DNA of 64,000 nucleotides from Rhodocyclaceae bacterium (GTDB lineage: Bacteria > Pseudomonadota > Gammaproteobacteria > Burkholderiales > Rhodocyclaceae), in assembly GCA_018883265.1 (NCBI GenBank), contig VEQK01000002.1:29752-93751 (forward strand). Reading direction: 5' to 3'. Positions 18,502 to 28,363 of the stretch are shown here, piece by piece. The translations under genes were made by a program, and so were the position numbers. The notes beneath the pieces were generated by a model, which worked only from the letters and a program-made list of their open reading frames with translations, ran no database searches and was not told the DNA's origin. The first letter of the stretch is position 1; every line of letters begins with the position of its first letter.

Positions 18502-20706
18502 ATGGAAATCAAGGTCAACTTTCTCGATAAGCTGCGTCTTGAGGCTAAATTTGATGACTTCACGGTTATAGCCGATCAGCCGATCCGCTATAAAGGCGAT
18601 GGTTCGGCGCCGGGCCCCTTTGATTATTTTCTGGCGTCGTCCGCGCTATGTGCCGCGTACTTTGTAAAGCTCTATTGCGATACACGCAATATATCCACTG
18701 AAAATATTCGCCTGTCGCAGAACAACATCGTTGATCCGGAGAACCGCTACCAGCAGACCTTCAAGATCCAGGTGGAGCTACCGCCGGATATTGCAGAAGT
18801 CGATCGCCGAGGCATTCTCAGTTCGATTGAGCGCTGTACCGTCAAGAAGGTGGTGCAGACCGGCCCCGAGTTTATGATTGAAGAAGTCGAGAACCTGGAT
18901 GCCGATGCGCAATCGCTGCTGACGGTTAAACCGGACACGGATGTCAGTACTTACATCACAGGCAAAGATCTGCCGCTAGAGCAAACGATCGCCAATATGT
19001 CGGCCTTGCTGGCTGACCTTGGTATCAAGATCGAAATCGCGTCCTGGCGGAACATTATTCCCAATGTCTGGTCATTGCATATCCGCGATGCACACTCACC
19101 GATGTGCTTCACCAACGGCAAAGGTGCCACAAAGGAAAGCGCCCTGGCCTCCGCCTTGGGGGAGTACATCGAACGCCTGAATAATAACCACTTCTACGCG
19201 GGGGCGTACTGGGGCGAAGAGATCGCCAATGCCCCGTTCGTGCATTATCCGGATGAGCGCTGGTTTAAACCCGGGCGGAAGGACGCGCTGCCAGCTGAGA
19301 TTCTGGATGACTACTGTCTCGAAATCTATGATCCTGAGGGGGAATTACACGCATCTCACCTGATCGATACCAACTCCGGTAATGCCGACCGTGGCATCTG
19401 TTGTTTGCCCTATGTGCGTCGATCCGACGGGGAGGTTGTTTATTTCCCATCGAACCTGGTTGAGAACCTGTTCGTCAGCAACGGCATGAGTGCCGGCAAT
19501 ACCCTGGCTGAAGCACAGGTTCAATGCCTGTCAGAAATCTTTGAACGCGCAGTGAAGCGTGAAATCCTGGAAGGTGAAATCGCCTTGCCGGATGTGCCGC
19601 AAGAGGTATTAGCTAAATACCCCGGCATTCTGGCAGGGATTCAGGGTTTGGAAGCGCAGGCATTTCCGGTGCTGGTGAAAGATGCCTCGCTGGGTGGCAA
19701 GTATCCCGTTATGTGCGTCACCCTGATGAATCCGCGCACCGGGGGTGTCTTTGCTTCATTTGGTGCGCACCCCAATTTTGAAGTCGCGTTGGAACGCAGC
19801 CTGACTGAGCTTCTGCAAGGACGCAGCTTTGAAGGTCTGAACGATTTGCCGCAGCCGACCTTTGAAAGCAACGCGGTGACTGAGCCTAACAACTTTGTCG
19901 AACACTTCATTGATTCAAGCGGCATTGTTTCGTGGCGATTTTTCAGCGCCAAGGCCGATTACGACTTCGTCGAATGGGATTTCTCTAGCCAAGGGGCCAA
20001 TGCCAACGCCAATCAAGCAGCAACGTTATTCGGTATCCTCGAAGACATGGGTAAAGAGGTGTACACAACCACTCATGACCAATTGGGCGCTGTGGCGTGT
20101 CGGATTCTGGTGCCCGGTTATTCCGAGGTGTACCCGGTAGAAGATCTGGTCTGGGATAACACCAACAAGGCCTTGCTGTTCCGCAATGACATCCTGAATC
20201 TGCATCGGCTCGATGATGAAAGCCTGGAAGCATTAATAGACAGGCTGAATAACAACGAGCTCGATGAGTATGCGGATATTGCTACCCTCATTGGTGTTCA
20301 GTTTGATGAAAACACCGTGTGGGGTCAACTCACGGTCATGGAATTAAAACTACTGATTCATCTGGCCTTGCAGCAGTTAGAAGAGGCGCATGATCTGGTG
20401 GGCGCCTTCCTGCAGTACAACGACAATACGCTGGAGCGTGGCTTGTTTTACCAGGCCCTCAATGTCGTGCTCGAGGTGATGCTGGATGACGATCTCGAGC
20501 TGGCAGATTACGAACTTAATTTCCGCCGGATGTTCGGTAATGAACGCATGGATGCGGTGCTGGGTTCCGTTGATGGCAGCATCCGCTTTTACGGGCTAAC
20601 GCCCACGAGCATGAGGCTTGAAGGCCTGGATCGACACCATCGACTCCTCGATAGCTACAGAAAGTTGCATAAGGCGCGGGCTAGAGCGGCAGGTAGCGTC
20701 CGCTAG
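18502..20706 (+). CDS. OsmC-YcaO fusion protein
   Basis: 734 residues from ATG 18502 (MEIKVNFLDKLRLEAKFD). Residues 1-140 form an OsmC/Ohr-like domain with the two cysteines in family positions (Cys50 in SSALCAAYF and Cys112 in SSIERCTVKK). Residues about 152-560 are very close to E. coli YcaO (CFTNGKGATKESALASALGEY, NGMSAGNTLAEAQVQ, FGAHPNFEVALERSLTELLQG), including the Glu/Gln residues that bind Mg-ATP. The C-terminal ~170 residues are helical, as in E. coli YcaO. YcaO enzymes phosphorylate amide backbones to make azolines or thioamides; E. coli YcaO has been linked to RimO-dependent methylthiolation of ribosomal protein S12, and rimO is in this window at 42.5 kb. A radical SAM gene follows 19 bp later. 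Confidence 0.9.
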   Translation: MEIKVNFLDKLRLEAKFDDFTVIADQPIRYKGDGSAPGPFDYFLASSALCAAYFVKLYCDTRNISTENIRLSQNNIVDPENRYQQTFKIQVELPPDIAEVDRRGILSSIERCTVKKVVQTGPEFMIEEVENLDADAQSLLTVKPDTDVSTYITGKDLPLEQTIANMSALLADLGIKIEIASWRNIIPNVWSLHIRDAHSPMCFTNGKGATKESALASALGEYIERLNNNHFYAGAYWGEEIANAPFVHYPDERWFKPGRKDALPAEILDDYCLEIYDPEGELHASHLIDTNSGNADRGICCLPYVRRSDGEVVYFPSNLVENLFVSNGMSAGNTLAEAQVQCLSEIFERAVKREILEGEIALPDVPQEVLAKYPGILAGIQGLEAQAFPVLVKDASLGGKYPVMCVTLMNPRTGGVFASFGAHPNFEVALERSLTELLQGRSFEGLNDLPQPTFESNAVTEPNNFVEHFIDSSGIVSWRFFSAKADYDFVEWDFSSQGANANANQAATLFGILEDMGKEVYTTTHDQLGAVACRILVPGYSEVYPVEDLVWDNTNKALLFRNDILNLHRLDDESLEALIDRLNNNELDEYADIATLIGVQFDENTVWGQLTVMELKLLIHLALQQLEEAHDLVGAFLQYNDNTLERGLFYQALNVVLEVMLDDDLELADYELNFRRMFGNERMDAVLGSVDGSIRFYGLTPTSMRLEGLDRHHRLLDSYRKLHKARARAAGSVR

Positions 20707-20725
20707 GCCATTAAGAGCATTCGCC

Positions 20726-22645
20726 ATGCCGGTCGTTAGAATCCTCAGCCTCATCCCACCGATGACGCAACTCAATACGCCGTATCCATCCACGGCATAT
20801 CTGACCGGCTTTCTGCGTTCTCAGGGGCTGGATGCAGTACAGGATGATCTGGCGCTCAAGCTGGTGTTGTCGCTGTTATCGGCGCAAGGATTAGCAGACA
20901 TTCGCGCTACTGCCTTGGCGCAGCCCGAAGAAGCGCGCAGCGCCAGCGTGAATGTTTTCCTCGATTATTTCGAGCGTTACCAACGAACCATTGAACCGAC
21001 CATGGCCTTTCTTCAGGGTCGGGATACCACGCTGTGTCATCGCATTGCCAGCCGGGGTTTTCTGCCGGAAGGGCCTCGCTTCAATGCGCTGGATGCCTAC
21101 GACGATGAGGCTGGTGACCCGCTCGGCTGGGCCTTCGGCGCCCTGGGTACACAGGATCGGGCGCGCCATTACGCCACGCTCTATCTCAATGATCTGGCCG
21201 ATGTGATCCGCGATGCGGTGGATGAGCGCTTCGAGTTCGTTCGTTATGCCGAATCGCTTGCAGCCAGCCAGCCGAGTTTTGAGCCGTTGGCACAGGCACT
21301 GGCGGCTGTACCCACCCTGGTGGATGCCACGCTGGATCAGCTCACCGTCGAGGCTGTTGAACAGGCACAGCCGGATCTCGTGCTGCTATCCGTGCCGTTC
21401 CCCGGCAGCGTTTATGCTGCGTTTCGTATTGCACAAACCATCCGGCGTGTCGCTCCGGCCGTTCGTATCGTTCTGGGCGGCGGCTTTGTCAATACCGAGC
21501 TGCGTCAGCTCACTGACCCCCGTGTCTTCGACTTTGTTGATTTCATCACGCTGGATGCCGGCGAACGTCCGGTGCTCGCCATCATCGAATACCTGGCAGG
21601 CAAACGTTCGGCAGATCGCTTGGTGCGCACCTTTGTTCGAAGCGAGGGAGGGCAGGTAACGATGATTAATTTGCCCGAGCCCGACATTTCCTTTGCCGAA
21701 GTCGGAACCCCCACGTGGGATGGTCTACCGCTAAAGCACTACCTGTCCCTGCTTGACATGCTTAACCCTATGCACCGCCTGTGGAGTGACGGGCGCTGGA
21801 ACAAGCTTACCATCGCACAGGGGTGCTACTGGAAGAAGTGCAGTTTCTGCGATATCAGTCTCGACTATATTTCCCGTTATGAAACCACGACCGCGGAACT
21901 ACTGGTGGATCGTATCGAACAGATTATTGCCGAGACCGGTGAAACGGGTTTTCATTTCGTCGACGAAGCAGCGCCGCCAAAGATGCTCAAAGCTCTAGCC
22001 GACGAACTCATTCGCCGTGATGTCCAGATATCCTGGTGGGGCAATATCCGCTTTGAAAAAACGTTCACGCCTGAACTAGCCGAACTACTGGCCAATAGCG
22101 GTTGCATCGCCGTGTCCGGTGGCCTGGAAGTGGCCTCGGATCGCCTGTTGAAACTCATGCAGAAGGGCGTTTCAGTCGAGCAGGTCGCGCAGGTCACCCG
22201 GGGTTTTGCCGATGCGGGAATTCTCGTGCACGCTTATCTGATGTATGGCTTCCCAACGCAAACCGTTCAAGACACGGTGGATTCGCTGGAATATGTGCGC
22301 CAGCTTTTTGAAAACGGCTGTATCCAGAGTGGTTTTTTCCACCGGTTTGTCTGCACCGTGCATTCGCCGGTGGGGATGAATCCACAAGACTATGGCGTTG
22401 AACTATCGCCGCTGCCGCCAACAACTTTCGCCCGTAATGACGTCGGCTTTATTGACCCCAAGGGTGTGGATCACGATCTGCTGGGACAGGGCCTGAAGAA
22501 AGCCATCTACAACTTTATGCACGGTATCGGATTGGAACAGGACGTACGCGACTGGTTCGATCTGCCTCCGGCGTTGCCAAAAAAGCAGGTGCCCAAAACA
22601 ACGGTGCCCAGGCAGAAGATTGCCCGAGCACTGGGTTTTGTCTGA
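20726..22645 (+). CDS. B12-binding-like radical SAM protein
   Basis: 639 residues from ATG 20726 (MPVVRILSLIPPMTQLNTPYP). The N-terminal ~330 residues include a cobalamin-binding-like Rossmann region (QPDLVLLSVPFPGSVYAAFR, IVLGGGFVNTE, FITLDAGERPVL) but lack the DxHxxG cobalt-ligand motif. The radical SAM core begins at GCYWKKCSFC: Cys367, Cys372 and Cys375 in a C-x4-C-x2-C spacing instead of the canonical C-x3-C-x2-C. HFVDEAAPPKMLKALADELI and SGGLEVASDRLLKLMQKG are the following barrel strands. The N-terminus resembles hopanoid/BchE-type B12 radical SAM enzymes. It forms an apparent two-gene operon with the OsmC-YcaO gene; the reaction is unknown. Confidence 0.85.
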   Translation: MPVVRILSLIPPMTQLNTPYPSTAYLTGFLRSQGLDAVQDDLALKLVLSLLSAQGLADIRATALAQPEEARSASVNVFLDYFERYQRTIEPTMAFLQGRDTTLCHRIASRGFLPEGPRFNALDAYDDEAGDPLGWAFGALGTQDRARHYATLYLNDLADVIRDAVDERFEFVRYAESLAASQPSFEPLAQALAAVPTLVDATLDQLTVEAVEQAQPDLVLLSVPFPGSVYAAFRIAQTIRRVAPAVRIVLGGGFVNTELRQLTDPRVFDFVDFITLDAGERPVLAIIEYLAGKRSADRLVRTFVRSEGGQVTMINLPEPDISFAEVGTPTWDGLPLKHYLSLLDMLNPMHRLWSDGRWNKLTIAQGCYWKKCSFCDISLDYISRYETTTAELLVDRIEQIIAETGETGFHFVDEAAPPKMLKALADELIRRDVQISWWGNIRFEKTFTPELAELLANSGCIAVSGGLEVASDRLLKLMQKGVSVEQVAQVTRGFADAGILVHAYLMYGFPTQTVQDTVDSLEYVRQLFENGCIQSGFFHRFVCTVHSPVGMNPQDYGVELSPLPPTTFARNDVGFIDPKGVDHDLLGQGLKKAIYNFMHGIGLEQDVRDWFDLPPALPKKQVPKTTVPRQKIARALGFV

Positions 22646-22653
22646 TATGACCA

Positions 22654-22998
22654 TTACAGCAGGGTCCTGGCGTAAATCTCCGGGTCAAAACCGACCAAGA
22701 CCTTTTTGCCAGTGTCGAGCACCGGGCGTTTGATGATGCTGGGATAGGTTTCCATCAGCATCTTTGCCTTGGCTTCATCGACATTCGCGCGTTCGGCATC
22801 AGCCAGCTTTTTCCACATCAGACCGCGGGTGTTAAGCAGCTTTTCCCAACCGGCCCGATTGATCCAGTCGGGCAGGTGTTCAGCGGCGACGCCGGCCTTT
22901 TTATAGTCGACGAAGGTGTATTCGATACCGTTGGCGTCGAGCCAGGCGAATGCCTTCTTCATGGTGTCGCAGTTTTTGATGCCGTAAACCGTGATCAT
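22654..22998 (-). CDS. ArsC/Spx-family reductase (YffB-like)
   Basis: 114-residue thioredoxin-fold protein of the ArsC/YffB family. MITVYGIKNCDTMKKAFAWLDANG holds the single N-terminal Cys in NCDT, and KRPVL followed by GKKVLVGFDPEIY is typical of the C-terminus. The family includes YffB, thought to act as a glutathione-dependent thiol reductase; a role in arsenate resistance is not implied. It follows tex by 9 bp on the same strand and converges on the radical SAM gene. Confidence 0.88.
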   Translation of the reverse strand: MITVYGIKNCDTMKKAFAWLDANGIEYTFVDYKKAGVAAEHLPDWINRAGWEKLLNTRGLMWKKLADAERANVDEAKAKMLMETYPSIIKRPVLDTGKKVLVGFDPEIYARTLL

Positions 22999-23007
22999 GG
23001 GTGGCCC

Positions 23008-25344
23008 TTATTTCTTCAGTTTGGCGAATGCGGCGGCCATGGCGTTGTTAGGCGGTGGTGCACTGGGTCGATTCGATTTGCCCGCATTGGGTTGACGCTG
23101 ATGCGATGCGCGGTTGCCGCTGGAACTGGAGTGATCATGACGCTCTCGCTTCGGCGCCGCTTCATCACTGAGACGCATGGTCAGCGCAATGCGTTTGCGT
23201 GGTAGATCGACTTCCAGCACTTTGACGCGGACGACTTGCCCGGCCTTAACTACGTCATGCGGATCCTTGACATAGGTATTAGACAGGGCAGAAATGTGAA
23301 CCAGGCCATCCTGATGCACACCGATGTCCACGAACGCACCAAAGGCGGCAACGTTGGTGACCACGCCTTCCAGCAACATGCCGGGTACGAGATCTTTCAC
23401 CTCATTCACGCCCTCGGCAAAGCTGGCTGTCCTGAATTCCGGGCGTGGGTCGCGCCCGGGTTTTTCAAGTTCCCTGAAGATGTCCTGGACGGTGGGCAGG
23501 CCGAAACGTTCATCGGTGTATTTGCTGGCGCTCAGAGAACGCAATACGCTGTTGTTGCCCATGACGTCCTTGATCGGCTGCTTGATGTCGGCCAGGATTT
23601 TTTCGACGACTGGATACGCTTCCGGGTGCACAGATGAGGCATCAAGTGGATTGTCACCATGGCGGATGCGCAGAAAGCCGGCAGCCTGTTCGAAGGTTTT
23701 GTCGCCCAGGCGCGGCACATTGAGGAGTTCCGATCGTGTTTTGAAGGCGCCATGGGTGTCACGGTAGCTGACAATGTTGCTGGCGAGGCCGGCATTGAGT
23801 CCGGAGATTCGGGTGAGCAGGGGGGCGGAAGCCGTATTGACATCGACACCGACGGCGTTGACGCAGTCTTCCACGACAGCATCCAGGCTTCGTGCCAGCT
23901 TGAGTTGTGACACATCGTGCTGGTACTGGCCAACGCCAATCGATTTGGGTTCGATCTTGACCAGTTCAGCCAGCGGATCCTGAAGGCGACGGGCAATGGA
24001 GACAGCACCACGTAGTGAAACATCAAGATCGGGGAATTCACGCGCCGCGAGCTCGGAGGCCGAATAGACCGAAGCACCGGCCTCGGATACAACAATCTTC
24101 GCCAGTTTCAGTTCCGGGAACTGCTTCATCGTGTCGACGACCAATTTGTCGGTTTCACGGCTCGCCGTGCCGTTGCCGATCGCCACCAGGGTGACGTTAA
24201 AGCGTTTGGCCAATGCGGCAATGGTGGTGATGCCGCCGGCCCAATCGCGCCGAGGCTCGTGCGGATAAATCGTTTCAGTCGCCAGCAGTTTGCCGGTGGC
24301 GTCAACCACGGCGATCTTGCAGCCGGTACGGATGCCCGGGTCGATCCCCATAGTCACGTGATGCCCGGCAGGAGCGGCGAGCAGCAGATCCTTGAGGTTC
24401 TTGCCAAAGATGCGGATAGCTTCCTCTTCGGCACGCTCACGGAGTTGGCCGACCAGATCAAGTTCCAGATGCAGCGCAAGTTTCACGCGCCAGGTCCAGC
24501 GAACGGTATCGTTCAGCCATTTGTCCGCAGCGCGGTTCAGTTGTTTGATCCCGAAGCGATTGGCGATCCGTTGTTCGCAGGGGTTCGGTGCGGAGGTGGG
24601 TGTTTCCTGGGCGAGCTCGCTATCAAGCATTAGGGAGACCTGCAGAAAACCTTCATTGCGACCACGCAACAGTGCTAGTGCCCGGTGCGAGGGCATCGCA
24701 TTGAGCGGTTCATGGAAATCGAACCAGTCACGGAATTTGGCACCCTCGGTTTCCTTGCCTTCGATGACTTTGGAACGCACCATGCCGTGTTCGTTGAGAT
24801 AGTCGCGCAATTGACCGACCAGTTCCGGATCCTCGGCGAAGCGTTCCATCAGAATCTGTCGCGCTCCATCCAGCACCGCTTTGCTGTCGGCAAAGCCCGC
24901 CTCGGTATTGAGGTACTTGATGGCTTCGGTTTCCGGGTTGAGCTCGGGGTTGTCGAGTAAGGCGCTTGCCAGCGGCTCGATACCGGCCTCACGGGCGATC
25001 TGCGCTTTAGTGCGGCGCTTCTGCTTGAACGGAAGATAGAGGTCTTCGAGGCGCTGCTTGGTTTCGGCGCCCTCGATGTCGGCCTTCAGTTCGGGCGTGA
25101 GTTTGCCCTGTTCTTCGATGGACGCGAGGATGCTCTGGCGGCGATCCTCAAGCTCCCGCAGATAGATCAGTCGTTCCTCAAGCGTCCGCAGCTGCGTATC
25201 GTCGAGACCACCGGTCACTTCTTTGCGGTAACGGGCGATGAAGGGAACGGTGGCTCCCTCGTCTAGCAGTTGAATGGCGGCTCTGACCTGTTCGGTTCTG
25301 ACCTGAAGTTCTGAAGCAATCTGTTCGTCGATAATCAGCGGCAT
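23008..25344 (-). CDS. tex: Tex family RNA-binding transcription accessory protein
   Basis: 778 residues from [13 protein letters not shown] (start 25344; the track start at 25380 adds 12 unlikely residues). Order of parts: N-terminal helical Tex domain ([21 protein letters not shown]), YqgF/RNase H-like domain ([19 protein letters not shown]), helix-hairpin-helix pair ([20 protein letters not shown]), and C-terminal S1 RNA-binding domain ([21 protein letters not shown]). The end is a low-complexity Ser/Pro/Asn tail. Tex binds nucleic acid and influences transcription; the mechanism is not fully known. It is in a minus-strand run with dnaQ upstream. Confidence 0.96.
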   Translation of the reverse strand: MPLIIDEQIASELQVRTEQVRAAIQLLDEGATVPFIARYRKEVTGGLDDTQLRTLEERLIYLRELEDRRQSILASIEEQGKLTPELKADIEGAETKQRLEDLYLPFKQKRRTKAQIAREAGIEPLASALLDNPELNPETEAIKYLNTEAGFADSKAVLDGARQILMERFAEDPELVGQLRDYLNEHGMVRSKVIEGKETEGAKFRDWFDFHEPLNAMPSHRALALLRGRNEGFLQVSLMLDSELAQETPTSAPNPCEQRIANRFGIKQLNRAADKWLNDTVRWTWRVKLALHLELDLVGQLRERAEEEAIRIFGKNLKDLLLAAPAGHHVTMGIDPGIRTGCKIAVVDATGKLLATETIYPHEPRRDWAGGITTIAALAKRFNVTLVAIGNGTASRETDKLVVDTMKQFPELKLAKIVVSEAGASVYSASELAAREFPDLDVSLRGAVSIARRLQDPLAELVKIEPKSIGVGQYQHDVSQLKLARSLDAVVEDCVNAVGVDVNTASAPLLTRISGLNAGLASNIVSYRDTHGAFKTRSELLNVPRLGDKTFEQAAGFLRIRHGDNPLDASSVHPEAYPVVEKILADIKQPIKDVMGNNSVLRSLSASKYTDERFGLPTVQDIFRELEKPGRDPRPEFRTASFAEGVNEVKDLVPGMLLEGVVTNVAAFGAFVDIGVHQDGLVHISALSNTYVKDPHDVVKAGQVVRVKVLEVDLPRKRIALTMRLSDEAAPKRERHDHSSSSGNRASHQRQPNAGKSNRPSAPPPNNAMAAAFAKLKK

Positions 25345-25410
25345 AAATTCAACAAGTGATGAAGCGCCATTGAATGGCACGGGTATGGTCTGAAAAGGGA
25401 AAGGTAACGC

Positions 25411-26118
25411 TTATTGCTGCGCAGATTGCGTGAGCCAGACGCATTTACCGCCCGATTCCTTCTGGATCTGTTCCAGAATCTTCTGGTGCGCCAGCAGATC
25501 GGCGTCGCTTGCCGTGATCCGGGTCAGGCGTCCAAGCCGCGCCGCATCACTTCCTGCTGCCAGGCTCTGGGCGGTTTCTTCAAACACCATGGCCAGGCCA
25601 TCCTGACCACGCGTCATCATGAGATAAACCTCGGCCAGCAGTTCCGCATCAAGCAGGGCGCCGTGCAGATTTCGGTGCGAGTTATCGATTTCCAGTCGTT
25701 CGCACAACGCATCGAGACTATTGCGTTTGCCCGGATAGTTATCGCGGGCCATCTTCAGCGTATCGGTCACCGAGGCGCAGAAATCGGTGACCGGCGACTT
25801 ACCGAGTAGCTCGAGCTCGCTGTTCAGGAATCCTACGTCAAACGGTGCGTTGTGAATGACCAGTTCGGCACCATCGATGAAATCGAGAAAGTTGTCGACG
25901 ATATCGCCGAAACGCGGTTTATCGGCGAGGAACTCGCGCGAGATACCGTGAACGGCCTGAGCGCCTTCGTCGATATCGCGATCCGGGTTGATGTAGTGGT
26001 GAAAGTGACGGTGAGTCAGACGCCGGTTGACGACCTCGACACCAGCGACCTCGATGATTCGGTGCCCCTGGCGCGGATCCAGGCCGGTAGTTTCGGTGTC
26101 GAGAATAATCTGGCGCAT
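25411..26118 (-). CDS. dnaQ: DNA polymerase III epsilon subunit
   Basis: 235-residue proofreading 3'-5' exonuclease. The three DEDDh motifs are visible: ILDTETTGLD (Exo I), HNAPFDVGFLN (Exo II) and HGALLDAELLAEVYL (Exo III). The C-terminal part after about residue 180 is the usual variable linker that docks on the alpha subunit. It lies 27 bp after rnhA; the dnaQ-rnhA pairing is widespread in proteobacteria, although often divergent rather than in tandem as here. Confidence 0.97.
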   Translation of the reverse strand: MRQIILDTETTGLDPRQGHRIIEVAGVEVVNRRLTHRHFHHYINPDRDIDEGAQAVHGISREFLADKPRFGDIVDNFLDFIDGAELVIHNAPFDVGFLNSELELLGKSPVTDFCASVTDTLKMARDNYPGKRNSLDALCERLEIDNSHRNLHGALLDAELLAEVYLMMTRGQDGLAMVFEETAQSLAAGSDAARLGRLTRITASDADLLAHQKILEQIQKESGGKCVWLTQSAQQ

Positions 26119-26145
26119 GTGCGGTGTCCGTTGGATAGAGTAATT

Positions 26146-26604
26146 TTACAGGCTTTGCAGCGCATCGATGCCCTGGTTTGCCAGGGCGTCCGCCCGTTCG
26201 TTTTCCGGGTGGCCGGCATGCCCTTTGACCCAGTGCCAGGTAATGGAAAATTGTTGCGCGAGCAGATCCAGTTGTTGCCAGAGGTCGGCATTCTTGACGG
26301 GTTTTCTGTCCGAAGTTTTCCAGCCATTTTTCTTCCAGCCGTGAATCCAGGACTGCATGCCCTGTTGCACGTACTTCGAATCAGTATGAATTTCCACCGG
26401 AACAGCGGTATCGCTTTTGAGAGTCTGCAGACCCGAGATGACCGCCATCAATTCCATTCGGTTGTTGGTCGTGTCAGGTGCGCCGCCATAGAGGGTTTTT
26501 TCGTGGTCCCGATAACGCAGCAGAACCCCCCAGCCCCCGGGCCCGGGGTTACCGCGACAGGCGCCATCAGTATAGATACGAATGGGGTGGGGGTGATGGC
26601 TCAT
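26146..26604 (-). CDS. rnhA: Ribonuclease HI
   Basis: 152-residue RNase H that cleaves the RNA strand of RNA-DNA hybrids. Active-site acids sit in [35 protein letters not shown] and [12 protein letters not shown]. Start [14 protein letters not shown] at 26604 is chosen: its ATG overlaps the stop of the upstream methyltransferase (4-bp overlap), and the longer track ORF has no family match. Next gene downstream is dnaQ. Confidence 0.97.
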   Translation of the reverse strand: MSHHPHPIRIYTDGACRGNPGPGGWGVLLRYRDHEKTLYGGAPDTTNNRMELMAVISGLQTLKSDTAVPVEIHTDSKYVQQGMQSWIHGWKKNGWKTSDRKPVKNADLWQQLDLLAQQFSITWHWVKGHAGHPENERADALANQGIDALQSL

Positions 26605-27383
26605 GATGATTTCCGGCTCTGTTGTTCCGTGACCAGCGACGCCTTTGGCGCCAGTTTTTGTTCTTTGCCGAGCCAGTTGGGCGTGAGCAGTGTCAGCCCG
26701 GCAACCCGCTTGATGGCCATGACCGCGTAACAGGCGCCGGCGAATCCCCACCAACGGTCGCCGGCAAACTCCAGCCATTTCATGTGGGACAGGCTGCGTT
26801 CACTACGACAGGGCGGGGAGTAGCATCCGAAGCGGCCGCGCGCAACCTCGAAATCAAGCAGCTTGAGCCAGTCCTTGAGGCGGTGAATCGCCAGGTAATG
26901 ACCCGGCCAGGGGAATGCGACTTTGCCCGGGGCCCGGGCCTGGCTAAGGTTGTTTCGTAGTCCCCAGAGCGATAGGGGATTGAAGCCCAGTACCAGAAGA
27001 CGTCCTTCGGGGCGCAATACCCGTTGGGCTTCGCGTAACACCTGATGGGGTTGCGGATGGAATTCAAGAACGTAGGGCAATACAAGTAGATCGAGGCTGT
27101 CGGTACCAAACGGCAGCGCGGCTGCATCGGTGCTCAGTGCAAACGGGGTGTTCCCTTGCCGGACGAAGTCGTGATCGGGTCGCAGTGGACCACAGCGAAA
27201 ACGGTGCTGCGCCCGGTTGTGCGCCAGGAAATCCAGGGTTTCACAACCTATCTGGGCGGCCTGAAGACCAAATACGTCCAGCAATAACGCATCAGCTGTT
27301 TCCAGGGACCAATCGGCTATGTAACGACCAGCCGGTGTCAGGAACCAGTCGGGGGGAGGTGACGATGAAGGGGGGGTGTACAT
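26601..27383 (-). CDS. Class I SAM-dependent methyltransferase (YafS-like)
   Basis: 260-residue methyltransferase. Only the later motifs are clear: [24 protein letters not shown] and [27 protein letters not shown], which match a group of methyltransferases encoded next to gloB/rnhA in proteobacteria (E. coli YafS is a neighbour of gloB and rnhA). The SAM motif I region ([23 protein letters not shown]) is degenerate. Substrate unknown. It is divergent from gloB with about 130 bp between starts and translationally coupled to rnhA. Confidence 0.82.
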   Translation of the reverse strand: MYTPPSSSPPPDWFLTPAGRYIADWSLETADALLLDVFGLQAAQIGCETLDFLAHNRAQHRFRCGPLRPDHDFVRQGNTPFALSTDAAALPFGTDSLDLLVLPYVLEFHPQPHQVLREAQRVLRPEGRLLVLGFNPLSLWGLRNNLSQARAPGKVAFPWPGHYLAIHRLKDWLKLLDFEVARGRFGCYSPPCRSERSLSHMKWLEFAGDRWWGFAGACYAVMAIKRVAGLTLLTPNWLGKEQKLAPKASLVTEQQSRKSS

Positions 27384-27512
27384 CCGTTGGGCAGGCTTCG
27401 TTTGATAGCACCGAGTTTGACAATGCTATTGGCTCGGGGAAAATCCGGATCATATTTTACTCTGTCAGTGTGCCCATCCATGATTGCCCCTCCCAGAGGC
27501 CAGTTGGCCTCA

Positions 27513-28337
27513 ATGTCTGCCAGCGCCACGCCTGACTTTTACGTCACCGGACTGCCGGCATTCAATGACAACTACATCTGGCTTATCCGGTCAGCGTCAC
27601 TGGAAGGTATCGTCGCCGTTGATCCGGGGGATGCTGCACCAGTGATAGAGGCCTGTCGGCGTTCGGGTCAACAATTGCAGCAGGTTTGGCTGACACATCA
27701 TCATGCGGACCATACGGGGGGTGTCTCCGAGCTGGCTGCCTGGGTAGCGACCCGGGGCGGTCAGCTAACGGTCTGTGGGCCGCAGCACGAACAGATTGCC
27801 GGGCTTACCCGACCCTTGCAGGGGGGTGAACACTGGGCGTTGAGTCCGCAGCTCAATGTCGATGTGCTTGCCGTGCCCGGTCATACCCGTGGCCATATTG
27901 CCTATGTATTGCGAGGTACAGACACCGTTCAACCGCCTGCTTTGTTTTGCGGCGATGTTCTGTTTGGCCTGGGTTGCGGCAGGTTGTTCGAAGGCACGGC
28001 AGATCAGATGTGGACATCGCTGGGCAGGATAAGGACGTTACCACCCGAGACACGCATCTACTGCGCTCATGAATACACGCTGCTGAATCTGCCGTTTGCA
28101 GAGTCTGTCGATCCCGGGAATTCGGCGCTGATGGCAAGAGGTCTGGAAATCCGGCGCCTGCGCCAGGCCGGAGAACCCACCGTGCCGCTGATACTGGCCG
28201 AGGAGTGTGCCACTAATCCGTTTTTGCGCAGTGATGAAGTGGCCTTGCGCAATGCCGTCATGCTGCCCGGTGACTCAGCCCCTGTTGAAGTCTTTACACG
28301 ATTGCGTCAGATGCGGGATTCCTTCAAAGCCAGCTAG
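27513..28337 (+). CDS. gloB: Hydroxyacylglutathione hydrolase (glyoxalase II)
   Basis: 274 residues from ATG 27513. Metallo-beta-lactamase fold with the binuclear metal site motif THHHADHTGG, then VPGHTRGHIAYV, FCGDVLFGLGCGRLFEG and YCAHEYTLLNLPFA; the C-terminal helical HAGH domain ends in a typical RQMRD. It hydrolyses S-lactoylglutathione in methylglyoxal detoxification. Upstream in-frame starts at 27480 and 27387 exist, but the family begins close to the GLPAFNDNYIWLI motif. Divergent from the methyltransferase gene. Confidence 0.94.
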   Translation: MSASATPDFYVTGLPAFNDNYIWLIRSASLEGIVAVDPGDAAPVIEACRRSGQQLQQVWLTHHHADHTGGVSELAAWVATRGGQLTVCGPQHEQIAGLTRPLQGGEHWALSPQLNVDVLAVPGHTRGHIAYVLRGTDTVQPPALFCGDVLFGLGCGRLFEGTADQMWTSLGRIRTLPPETRIYCAHEYTLLNLPFAESVDPGNSALMARGLEIRRLRQAGEPTVPLILAEECATNPFLRSDEVALRNAVMLPGDSAPVEVFTRLRQMRDSFKAS

Positions 28338-28363
28338 CAACCGGCAGGATCCGTAACAGCAAA

